From NCBI GenBank assembly GCA_037043455.1, contig JAWPHD010000007.1, positions 310,001 through 374,000 of the forward strand: a DNA stretch of 64,000 nt, read 5' to 3'. The position numbers and the translations under genes are program-made. Below are positions 33,375 through 42,806 of this stretch, in pieces. Each line of letters starts with the position of its first letter. The first letter of the stretch is position 1. The stretch is from Cyrtodaria siliqua (taxonomy: Eukaryota > Mollusca > Bivalvia > Adapedonta > Hiatellidae). Under the pieces are notes generated by a model. It worked only from the letters and a program-made list of their open reading frames with translations, was not told where the DNA came from and searched no databases.

Positions 33375-34404
33375 GTGAAACATTCAATAATAGTGTTATG
33401 ATAGAAGTAATTTGATCTTTCAGTCTTTTTAGGATTTTAGATAGGATGTTGTTTTACATTTTTAATATTTACAAGTTTTCCTCTGTCTTTAGTAGGTTTA
33501 GGGTTTGGTTCTGGGTAGTGACAGCCAGCAAGAATGATTATAAAATATATATAAAAGACTTTTATTTTATTTGGTCTTTTGTATTTAATAATATCTGTGG
33601 CAATATATAAGAAGTGCAATGGAAAGTTCTCTTGGGCAAGAGGCTTTTGTGCAAATCTGAAATAGTGTTTGTCATTTGACAAATTTTCATACCCAAATGT
33701 TCAAAATACTTATCCACAGAAAACAAGTTTTTTAAGAGAAATTAGAAAAAAAAGCTGTGTGCTCCACTTTGAAATTTGTGAAATTGTATGTACGATATTT
33801 TAATGTGAAAATGTCAAAATACTCCAAAATGTGTGTAATTTAATGAATGTTTAATAAAAAATCATTAGATGCCTGATGACATATATATTTTTACTTGTTT
33901 TGAAACAAATGTCATATGACCTTGTCATATACAATTTTAAAAAAAGTTGAGCATTAGAACATACTATCTTTTATCCTGAATTGTAAAAAAAAGTGGGTGG
34001 GGTACGGTCCATATATGTTTGCTTTTTAAAGTAAAAAGACGAATGAGGATTACAATTGTGTGTGTATATTTTGAAAGATAGTTATATATGTAATCGAAAA
34101 TTAATCGTTTTTCAATAAATATAATGCTATAAAAAAGTGAAAATATTGTTCCTCTTTTTAGTGAAATTTTGGAGTTAGAAATATGTGTCTTCTTCAAAGA
34201 TGCCTGTTGTAAAAAAAGTGTCAAGACCTACAGTTTTTTTTTGATTATTTTGTATCAAAATGATATCAAAGAAGCTTTAAATATTATTTTAAAAAATCTC
34301 GGCACCACGTCCTTTCGTAGCCAGCCTCATTAATACATATGCTTATGAGCAGTTACTGAATTAGGAGAACAAATCTCAGCATGCCTTGTTCAGTTTTCTA
34401 TAAG
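33375..34404. other. AT-rich sequence, no gene recognised
   Basis: An 81-codon minus frame (33,437-33,682) resembles nothing I can identify. Confidence 0.5.
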
Positions 34405-34570
34405 GTGTAGCAACGTTAAATGTAAAAACGTCGCTAAATGTTAAAACGTAGCTAAATGTAAAACGTTTGTCACTAAACGTAAAAAGGGTGGCTAAATGTT
34501 AATGCAAACGTCTTTAAATGTAAAAATGTAAGCGTCGCTAAATGTTATAAAAAAGGAGCTCAATAAGTAA
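34405..34570 (-). repeat. Irregular TTTAGCG repeat array
   Basis: On the plus strand, CGCTAAATGTTAAAACG-like words recur every 20-40 bases. Inverted, they read ACATTTAGCG, as at 1455-1610. The array ends just past the 3' end of the SGNH-hydrolase ORF. Confidence 0.6.
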
Positions 34571-34608
34571 ATGTAAAAACATTTTTTTTGTTTCTAAGTG
34601 TAAAGTGC

Positions 34609-35562
34609 TCAGTTTCCGCTGTTCGGGTCATCAGCATAGTTACTTCCAGATGAGTAAAGCTTCCGTTCATTTAGAATGTGTCGTCTGCAGTTTGGAGTGG
34701 AATGATCATATATTGAATTTCGCTGCCAAACACCAATATCACTTTGTCTCGGGCGTCTGTTCACGGATGGTGAGTGTGGTTGTCGGTTTGGACGTCTGCA
34801 TTCACTAGTTGCATGGCTGGTCATTTTGCAGACTGAGCAGTATACCTTCCGACTATCCCGACGATCCCAGCCTTGTTCTTTTCCTGACCAGGCGTCTACA
34901 TGATCCTGAATAGGCACACGTCTGGTTGGTGATTGTGCCTGTCGCTTGATTATTGGCAAACAACGATTGACACACGAGAATAATTTCCGGCTGTCAAGTA
35001 TATTAAGATGAATACCGTCTCGGGCATAGTAGATCCCAACTTTGCTGCCGTCACCATAGATGAACGAGCTGTAAGGATCAATTAAGTTTACCTTCATGTC
35101 ATGTGCTAGTTGTTTCAGTGCTTCGTTGATAGGAATAACATCAGTGTCTGATCTTGGGCAAAGTGTACATATATAGACTGTCATTTTGAGCCGCTGTAAA
35201 AACTCAATAGCGTGTTTGAGTTCAGAGTAAACCTGCTTAGGTGTTCCGGATGCGCCATCATTGCCACCAGCGTATATTACTATTGTTTGATATTCACTTA
35301 TATCCCAGTTTCGAAGGTTAAATGATATATCTCTTGCTTTTGCACCTGGACACGATCTTATATCAGTGTTCACAGAAAGTCCACGCTTTTCGATGCCTTT
35401 GAATATGGAATCTCCTACAAGTAATGTTTTTGAGGGGTTTTGTTGAATGTGTTCATTCAAGACTGTGATATTACCCATCACCGCGGCCGTGGATCTGTTG
35501 TTCTTTGGAGCAGATGGATGTGTGCTTAACAATCGTTTCATCCGTACGAGGTGACTGTTCAC
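34609..35562 (-). CDS. SGNH/GDSL hydrolase domain plus zinc knuckle, retrotransposon ORF1-like (3' part)
   Basis: The 317-residue frame has the SGNH signature blocks: L-V-G-D-S (Ser52 as nucleophile), Y-A-G-G-N-D (Asn101), and D-G-I-H (Asp182/His185). A CX2CX4HX4C zinc knuckle follows (C242, C245, H250, C255), then a basic tail. Esterase-type SGNH domains occur in ORF1 proteins of CR1-like LINEs, where they act with RNA-binding zinc motifs. That context, and the absence of introns, favours a mobile-element origin. The nominal start codon is not real: the frame continues the upstream frame (35,471-36,376) through a one-base shift in the 35,471-35,562 overlap. No endonuclease or RT follows downstream, so this could also be a retrocopy or a domesticated protein. 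Confidence 0.7.
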   Translation of the reverse strand: MNSHLVRMKRLLSTHPSAPKNNRSTAAVMGNITVLNEHIQQNPSKTLLVGDSIFKGIEKRGLSVNTDIRSCPGAKARDISFNLRNWDISEYQTIVIYAGGNDGASGTPKQVYSELKHAIEFLQRLKMTVYICTLCPRSDTDVIPINEALKQLAHDMKVNLIDPYSSFIYGDGSKVGIYYARDGIHLNILDSRKLFSCVNRCLPIIKRQAQSPTRRVPIQDHVDAWSGKEQGWDRRDSRKVYCSVCKMTSHATSECRRPNRQPHSPSVNRRPRQSDIGVWQRNSIYDHSTPNCRRHILNERKLYSSGSNYADDPNSGN

Positions 35563-36376
35563 GTCTTTGAAGGTGTTGGTGTATGCCTTTCAACGTGTCC
35601 ATAACAGATTGCAGTCGCCGTTGCATGCTATCAGTGTGGATGGTGAGATTGGTGCTTATTTCCTGTGTACAACCTGATAATGTGTCCAATCTATCGTTGG
35701 AATGCGCAGTTAACAGCGAGATGTGCTTCATCACACTGCAAATTTCATCCTTCACTTGACATATTTGTTCGGTTGATGATTTAATATGTTCCGACAAACA
35801 CACCCGCAGTTCTTTTATTTCACTGTAAATTTGACGAAACGGATCCACATCGTTCGACTTGAAATTATTTTCAGCACATATCGGCGATTTTTCTTCCGGA
35901 AAAGCATTTTCATCCAACTCGGTCCCTGTATTTGCGGACGGAACGTCCGGCGACGTGCAATCTCCCTGGACAAACGATACATTTGCAACTTCTGGTGTTG
36001 CATAAAGTTGTTGCTCGGTAGACTCTTCTTGTCCAGCGCTCTTTGTTTGTAATAAAATAGTTCTTATACATTCATTTGTATAAGCAACGGAGCTGCCAAA
36101 ACTCAGGAGATCGTTCTCAACTGTCGCTAACATATTTATCAAGTCAGTTTTCACGAAGTGGTGTGGATTTCTACCATTAACCAAGTACGAACCCTTTGTG
36201 TGATGCATGTTGAGTGTGTAGAGATTTTGTTTTCCTTTTGCTACTTTGTATTTGGTCTCAACAATGTTTCCGTGCTCATCTACCACGGGCGTGTACGTGT
36301 AGGCGTAGTTTTGACTGTCCGTGCGATAATAATGCTCAACGATAGACTTAACAAGTTCGTATTTAGCAGAAATTTA
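35471..36376 (-). pseudogene. N-terminal part of the SGNH-hydrolase protein (frameshifted)
   Basis: The open frame reads from about 36,374 down to 35,471. Its N-terminal segment has Y-T-L-N-M-H-H-T-K-G-S-Y then V-N-G-R-N, a small domain seen next to SGNH domains in mollusc and cnidarian proteins. A Ser/Glu-rich linker and a helix rich in heptad-like L/I/S spacing (probable coiled coil, about residues 130-240) follow. Near 36,370 a further one-base shift joins it to an older frame continuing to about 36,537, with R-E-F-T-L-N-V-S-R-A-L and I-E-E-T-G-G-G. Two shifts make the gene non-functional unless one is programmed; nothing here shows a recoding signal. Confidence 0.6.
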
Positions 36377-36537
36377 ATGCCTCCGCCAGTTTCTTCAATC
36401 TGAATCTCACTTCTGTTTGTGAAATTTAGCTTTTTCTCCAGCGCTCTGCTTACATTTAGAGTAAATTCCCTGACTTCCGTATTTTCGCAACTTCCTCCGT
36501 CGTTTTCCGTTAGTTGAATTTGCGCCGATCTTCCATA

Positions 36538-36709
36538 AACTCAAGAGGCCGGGGCAATACTTACATCAACATGATTGTCTCGGCAAGAACTCTTCGACTT
36601 CAGTGTGTTTTTCTAGTTTTTAACTAAATTTAAATGTAATAAAATTCTAATATTTTACGGAGCGTCAGAAAAACATGTTTACTGCACACCGGACGTGACG
36701 TCATTATCA
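36538..36709. other. Upstream flank of the SGNH ORF
   Basis: On the minus strand, GATGTAAGTATTG at about 36,565 matches a splice donor, but no exon context supports it. No other feature is seen. Confidence 0.3.
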
Positions 36710-37245
36710 TATAAAACCAATAAAACGGGGGCGGGGACAGTGTAAATAAAGAACTGCCAGTAAGGATATACTCTAACAAACAAGCAGTAGTAATAGTAAA
36801 CAAGTAATAGGCAATATAAGTATAACACAACGATTTTCATGTATATATTAATATAACTAATATACAAAAAACAAAAAACAACAAAAAACAACAAAAAAGC
36901 TAAAGCCTAGAATGCCTACATGCGCAATCTCAACGAATGTGTGGTAGGCAGATCAACAAGAGATTAAACCATCGAGGTCACTTGAACACAAACATCCAAC
37001 GTTACCATCCCTTTAATGAATTATGTAGACGTCATCACAGAATTGTGTGAATGGGTCAACCAATTAACATGCAGTGCGTTGTATAACGATATTGATATCT
37101 GTCGTCGAACAAGTTAAATGGAAACAGTATGGAAACATTATCAGGACCAAGGCTCGTACAAAGTGTGTCAATCATGTTACAATAGAGATATGTATTTCGA
37201 AGTTTATGATAACGGTATTGCTGATAGAGTAGTCCACACATATTA
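36710..37245 (-). mobile_element. Diverged Naiad 3' fragment
   Basis: The inverse of the Naiad tail (CCAATAAAACGGG, ACAGTGTAAATAAAG, GCAATATAAGTA) is followed by the RT C-terminus, down to CGAAGTTTATGATAACGGTA. Considerably diverged. Confidence 0.75.
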
Positions 37246-37284
37246 CGAATATTACGCACTTCATGTTTAGTGATTGACTCATTT

Positions 37285-37690
37285 ACAGTTCGCCACTATG
37301 CTTTCCTCTTTGATTGTGCGATCACCAGACGTATGATGACGTCTACATCAATCCTCAAAGGACGGTAGAGTTTTATGTTTGTCTTACATCTTGTAATGTC
37401 GTACCCTTATAGGTTTGTTATCCTGTTGCTCTGGCTTCTGCCATGTCATTGAGTATTTGCATTGTGGCTTTGCAGGCTTTTTATATTCATTTAAACATGA
37501 TCATCTATGATCTCTGGCGGGGATATTTTTATTTACACTGTCGCGTTTTATTGGGATGGCAATAGGGTAAGAGTGAGGTTTTGTGAACCTTAGAATCTGG
37601 CTTAAACCCCAAGCAGCCTTATTTTTGCCACGGATCGTTCCAAGGCAGTAACCCTCAGTAGTATTGTCCGCCCGTTTGCATTTGTTATAT
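37285..37690 (+). mobile_element. Diverged Naiad 3' fragment, opposite orientation
   Basis: It begins at CAGTTCGCCACTATGC (RT C-terminus) and runs into the tail up to the CGTTCCAAGGCAGTA block. The SECIS apical adenosines and 3' GA core are lost here. Confidence 0.75.
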
Positions 37691-37889
37691 CAATGGCCTT
37701 TCTTCCAATATAATTCCAATATAGCTATTTAAAGGAGGTACACCTGGTCAGGCTTACAGATAACCCTAGTATTAGCATTGTAGCAAATCTTCCCGTATAT
37801 CCAATTAATATTGTTATTAATACAATAATGAGTGTGTGACTCATAGATACCATTTCATCCTTAAATACATGTGTTACTTATTGTTTTCC

Positions 37890-38030
37890 TTGTAATTGTG
37901 TTTTGTTTCGTATGCTTGTATTGTCACACTTGTATTGTCTGTGTCGTGTGGCGACCATAAAATGTATCCCCGTACATCCAAGCAATATTGTTTTAGTTCA
38001 TCCCACATTCTATCATTCCTGGTCGACCTT
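37890..38030 (+). mobile_element. Diverged Naiad 5'-unit fragment
   Basis: TGTCTGTGTCGTGTGGCGACC and CCCCGTACATCCAAGCAATA match the start of the 790-bp 5' units at 39.4 and 41.1 kb. Confidence 0.65.
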
Positions 38031-38696
38031 TATACCGACTGGTTTTGTCAAGGACAATAAGAGTATGACTACATGCAAAATATAAGAACTCTGGCTATGT
38101 AATTTAAGAGGTTTCCTAAAATATTTTCCTATCTTACTCTGTGTAAAACTCTGACCCTTGGGGATAGATTGGATCTTAGGGTAGGGTCAACATTAAACAA
38201 ACTTAGTAGAGGACCATAAGCTTATAATACAGTAAATATATGAGAGCTCTATGTCTTGTGATTTCAGACAAGAGACAAGAGCATTAGTCAGGTATTTCAT
38301 AATGTATCATATGTAATATCCTTTCAATAGAACCACTAGATTTCTTAAAGAAATATTGTTTAAACTATAGACGCGTGAATTAAAGCAGATAAGTTGTATA
38401 TAATATGTAATTATGTAAAATCGTTCAAGGAGGTTTCCTTTTAAAAAGATTTTTTCTCATTTTACGTTAGTAGTGTATACACACACTATCACTTTTATTG
38501 AGGAATTGTGTCTGGCTTGCGATGATCATTGATGTGTTATATTTATATTGCCTATTCATGCTGCCTTGTTTGTCAGAGAATATAACCTGGCGTGGATATT
38601 TTTATTTAAACTGTCCCGTTTTATTGGGATGACCATAGGACAAAGTAAGGTTTTATGCACCCTAGAACCCGGTTTAAACGCATCCAATCAATATTG

Positions 38697-40057
38697 TTTT
38701 TTTTTTACATCCTACAGGGATTGTATGACATTCATTGATCCAGTTTTCCTTAAACACGTGTGTTTCATATACCGCGTTGAAGGTTTTGTGTTCATCGACA
38801 TTTTGGCCCATTTTATTAGGGTTTTCCTTAACTTTCCTCATTATCTTGCAATAGACACTGACGTAAGTTTTGGACCTCTTTTAACAGTCCGTAAGTTTAC
38901 TAATATTATTTCTTATGGATCTTTGATACGATTCTATTTCGTATCTCTAATAAATACTTATTGGCCCTTATTTCGCTTTTCACAGAATGGTATTACTCTC
39001 CATAAAAACAATTATGAGTCTTTTAGCTAAAACTTTAAAAATAAATCGTTCACCTCTTCGGTTACACTCTGCGTCAGCAATTCAAATTCCACAAAATAAC
39101 TCTTCATTTCTTAGAACTAAACCATATGTACGCCTTACACCTTTAAATCTTCATTCGGCAACCTCGTTTCATGTTCCTTCTAATAATATTACAAGGATTT
39201 TTAATAATGGCTCAAAAGTTTCGTAACTCCTCTAGGATCACCTGTTTTGAGGAAATACCATGTAAAGTCTCCTTTCAGAAATCATCTAGTGCATTCAAGA
39301 CGCAGGGTGTTTCCCTCTATTTATAAGTGCAATGCTAAGAGGTGCAGTTGTTGCAATTATTTATCGTGCAAGTCCACCATTAAATCAGCTGTTAATGGTA
39401 GATTGTTTAATGTATGTCTATATGCACAATTGTGTTGTTTGTGCCGTGTGGCGACCGTAAAACGTCTCCCCGTACATCCAATCAATATTGTTATTTTTAC
39501 ATCCTACAGGGATTGTATGACATTCATTGATCCAGTTTTCCTTAAACACGTGTGTTTCATATACCGCGTTAAAGGTTTTGTGCTCATCGACATTTTGGCC
39601 CATTTTATTAGGGTTTTTCTTAACTTTCCTCATTATCTTGCATTAGACACTGACGTGAGTTTTGGACCTCTTTTAACAGTCCGTAAGTTTACTAATTTTA
39701 TTTCTTATGGATCTTTGATACGATTCTATTTCGTATCTCTAATAAATACTTATTGGCCCTTATTTCGCTTTTCACAGAATGGTATTACTCTCCATAAAAA
39801 CAATTATGAGTCTTTTAGCTAAAACTTTAAAAATAAATCTTTCACCTCTTCGGTTACACTCTGCGTCATCAATTACATATTCCACAAAATAACTCTTCAT
39901 TTCTTAGAACTAAACCATATGTACGCCTTACACCTTTAACTCTTCATTCGGCAACCTCGTTTCATGTTCCTTCTGATAATATTACTAGGATTTTTAATAA
40001 TGGCTCAAACGTTTCCGTAACTCCTCTAGGATCACCTGTTTTGAGGAAATACCATGT
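38697..40057 (+). repeat. Naiad 5' tandem units (pseudo-LTR-like)
   Basis: These are one complete and one partial 790-bp unit, each containing the 5' leader and the start of the ORF up to the Cys-rich cluster (K-C-N-A-K-R-C-S-C-C in unit 1 at about 39,330). The first unit then jumps back to the leader after TGTATGTCTA. The long open frames across leader sequence (for example 39,247-39,822) are by-products of this tandem layout. Confidence 0.8.
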
Positions 40058-40934
40058 AAAAAGGAAATACAACAATATCGGACAGGGAAAGTAGCATTCA
40101 AGGAGGACAGTCAACCACAAAACACAGAAACAAACAAGCAAACAGACAAACAAGAAGGCAAAGGCAATATTAAATGCAAAAGACAACACAAACACAAAAG
40201 GGTTGACAATAGGGATACCGCCTTGGAACGGTCAGTGGCAAAGTAGGCCACTGGGGGTTTAAACCGGTTCTAGGGTCACCAAACCTCACACTTACCCTAC
40301 TGTCATCCCATTAAAACAGGACAGTGTAAATAAAGAAATCCCCGCCATGATCTAATCTCTAACCAACAAGGCAGCATCAATAGGCAATATAAGTAAAACA
40401 CAAATATGCTCGTGTAAATATAATACAAAAAAACAATAGCCTAGAAAGCCACAATGAAGGTACTCAATGACTTGGCAGAAGCCAGAGCAGTTAGAGAATT
40501 AATCATTAAGGGCACGACAAGAAAGATCATGGACAAACATCAAACGCCACCGTCCCAATGGGCTTTAGGTAGGCGTCATCATAGGGTCCATAGCCTGTCC
40601 GGTCATCGTACAATTAAAGAGGAAAGCATAGTGGCGAACTGTAAAAGGGTCCACCACCAAGCATGCAGTACGTTGCAAAATGATAGGGTCATAACCTCTT
40701 TTGATAAACTTGTTAACAAGTTTAACAAAGATAGTATGAAAGTGATCATGACCAAGAATCTTATCTTACGAAGTTTATAAATCACATCACCATAGAAGTC
40801 AGGTTGTGATAGTCCTTGTCGCAGAAGAGTCCTTAAATTACTCTTATATTTAGAAAGAAGATCAGGGTTACGATAATAAAATTTTGCAAAGGTTTTACGA
40901 AGTTTATGGTAACGGTAACCCTGACTGAGTAACG
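40058..40934 (-). mobile_element. 877-bp Naiad 3' fragment nested in a Naiad 5' unit
   Basis: On the minus strand it runs from the RT C-terminus (ACTCAGTCAGGGTTACC at the high-coordinate end) through the SECIS (40,539-40,582) to the tail end (GTCCGATATTG). Both sides match one uninterrupted 5' unit (CCATGTAAAGTCTCC elsewhere), so it is a 5'-truncated insertion into an existing copy. The RT end is almost identical to the copies at 44.7 and 61.4 kb. Confidence 0.85.
40539..40582 (-). promoter_or_regulatory. SECIS-like element, third copy
   Basis: On the minus strand the core (ATGA, helix II, AAA, CCC-ATT-GGG ministem, TGAT) is identical in sequence to 44,955-44,998. Confidence 0.65.
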
Positions 40935-41445
40935 TCTCCTTTCAGAAATCATTAAGTTCATTCAAGACGCAGGGTGTTTCCCTCTATTTATAAGTGCAAT
41001 GCTAAGAGGTGCAGTTGTTGCAATTATTTATCGTGCAAGTCCACCATTAAATCAGCTGTTAATGGTAGATTGTTTAATGTATGTCTATATGCACAATTGT
41101 GTTGTTTGTTCCGTGTGGCGACCGTAAAAAGTCTCCCCGTACATGCAATCAATATTGTTATTTTTACATCCTACAGGGATTGTATGACATTCATTGATCC
41201 AGTTTTCGTTAAACACGTGTGTTTCATATACCGCGTTGAAGGTTTTGTGCTCATCGACATTTTGGCCCATTTTATTAGGGTTTTCCTTAACTTTCCTCAT
41301 TATCTTGCATTAGACACTGACGTGAGTTTTGGACCTCTTTTAACAGTCCGTAATCTTACTAATATTATTTCTTATGGATCTTTGATACGATTCTATTTCG
41401 TATCTCTTATAAATACTTATTGGCCCTTATTTCGCTTTTCACAGA

Positions 41446-42156
41446 ATGGTATTACTCTCCATAAAAACAATTATGAGTCTTTTAGCTAAAACTTTAAAAA
41501 TAAATCTTTCACCTCTTCGGTTACACTCTGCGTCATCAATACAAATTCCACAAAATAACTCTTCATTTCTTAGAATTAAACCATATGTACGCCTTACACC
41601 TTTAAATCTTCATTCGGCAACCTCGTTTCATGTTCCTTCTAATAATATTACTAGGATTTTTAATAATGGCTCAAAAGTTTCCGTAACTCCTCTAGGATCA
41701 CCTGTTTTGAGGATATACCATGTAAAGTCTCCTTTCAGAAAGCATTTAGTTCATTCAAGACGCAGGGTGTTTCCCTCTATTTATAAGTGCAATGCTAAGA
41801 GGTGCAGTTGTTGCAATTATTTATCGTGCAAGTCCACCATTATATCAGCTGTTAATGGTAGATTGTTTAATGTATGTCTAGCTTCAAATGTTGATTGACG
41901 TACTACTCACGTCATTTATGTTCTGACTTGAAATGCACCACTTTGCGGTATACAATATGTTAGACAAACAGGTCGATCCTTAAAAGTTCGATTTCGTGAA
42001 CACAAAAATAATGCAAGTAATCCTAAAAAGTTAAAAAATTACTTGTACCAACACTTTCGTCAGTCAGGTCTTAATTTTAACTACGTAACTGTTCAACCAG
42101 TTGAATATTTATTTTTTGATAATGGTGATACTAAAAGCTTCAAAACAAAAAGCTAG
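41446..42156 (+). pseudogene. Naiad ORF, N-terminal: Cys cluster and GIY-YIG endonuclease with two in-frame TGA (candidate Sec)
   Basis: The frame opens at 41,446 (a second Met is at 41,473). A basic leader and a Cys-rich cluster (Y-K-C-N-A-K-R-C-S-C-C, about 41,779-41,810) precede TGA at 41,896. Ten residues on, V-I-Y-V-L-T is followed by TGA at 41,929, then L-C-G-I-Q-Y-V and Q-T-G-R-S-L-K-V-R-F-R-E-H. V-I-Y and Q-Y-V are the GIY and YIG motifs. In PLE endonucleases the L-T is normally followed by Cys, the first ligand of the CCHH zinc site; here the order is TGA, Cys, His, His (in R-E-H and Y-Q-H). The normal YIG glycine is Arg (AGA), a likely lesion. The frame stops at TAG 42,154, after a one-base shift near 42,120. 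The endonuclease would nick target DNA for reverse transcription. Confidence 0.8.
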
Positions 42157-42514
42157 ACACATTGCAGAACTTAAGTGGATGAAAAACTTACAGACACCTT
42201 ATCCACTCGGCCTTAATGACAATATTTATCAAGAAGGAAATATTTCTAAAGATCCTAATATTGACATTTTTTCTATATATTCTATTCGAAAGCGTAAATC
42301 TAGGTCTCATGGTCTTAGGCGTAATGGTAACATCAAACGTAAATCACGTGTAATTATTTCTGTCGCTGATTTACATACTATTTTTAAACAGTCTGGAAAG
42401 CACTCTATGCTTTCACGGATTACATCTTTGTCTATTTCTTCACTAAAGTTGATCGACGAGGAAGCAGACAAATTTCCATTCGTACAGATCCATTGTATAA
42501 CACTGCTTCCATAG
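42101..42514 (+). pseudogene. Naiad ORF, region between endonuclease and SINE insertion
   Basis: In the +1 frame relative to the endonuclease, the protein continues with A-E-L-K-W-M-K-N-L-Q-T-P-Y-P-L-G-L-N-D-N. This is the typical end of a PLE GIY-YIG domain (E-W-I-K-L-T-P-GLND). A basic linker (R-K-R-K-S-R-S-H-G-L-R-R) and a probable helical region follow. Another frame change near 42,440 leads to I-S-I-R-T-D-P-L-Y-N just before the SINE. The domain identity is clear, but the copy is inactive. Confidence 0.75.
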
Positions 42515-42519
42515 TTCAA

Positions 42520-42795
42520 GGGGCGTCCGTGGCCGAGTGGTTAACGTCTCTGACTTGAAATCACTTGCCCCTCACCGCTGTAGGTTCGATCCCTCAGGGG
42601 CCTAGGAATCTTTATGTGAGGAAGCTATCCAGCTGGCTTGCGGAACGTCGGTGGTTCTACCCAGGTGCCCGCCCGTGCACGAAAATTGCCCGGAGGGGCA
42701 CCTGGGGTCTTCCTCCACCAATGGAAGCTGGAAAGTCGCCATATGACCTTAGCTGTTGGTGCGACTATAAAATCCAATTCAATCAATCAATCAAT
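42520..42795 (+). mobile_element. tRNA-Ser-like SINE inserted in the Naiad ORF
   Basis: Head GGGGCGTCCGTGGCCGAGTG (box A) and GTAGGTTCGATCCCTCAGGG (box B), a central domain with GGTGGTTCTACCCAGGTGCC and CCCGGAGGGGCACCTGGGG, and a (TCAA)n tail. The target duplication is CCATAGTTCAA at 42,509-42,519 and CCACAGTTCAA at 42,796-42,806 (one mismatch). The tRNA part alone is not a functional tRNA gene. It shares the GGTTCTACCCAGG block with SINE-A but has an intact central domain, so it is a younger or different subfamily. Confidence 0.9.
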
Positions 42796-42806
42796 CCACA
42801 GTTCAA

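Noticed and set aside
38548..39030. 160- to 191-codon frames recurring at 38.5, 39.2 and 41.0 kb
   Set aside because: They run through the Naiad 5' leader and unit junctions in a frame unrelated to the Cys-cluster/endonuclease ORF. The repetition reflects tandem DNA copies, not selection. A leader ORF cannot be excluded but has no support.
40454..40780. 108-codon plus-strand frame and its relatives (44,733-45,083 minus, 61,416-61,766 minus)
   Set aside because: These are the antisense of the conserved Naiad RT C-terminus and SECIS region. The conserved sense protein explains the recurrence.
42530..42605. tRNA-Ser gene
   Set aside because: Box A and box B are good, but the sequence continues into a SINE central domain and TCAA tail with target duplications, so it is a SINE head.
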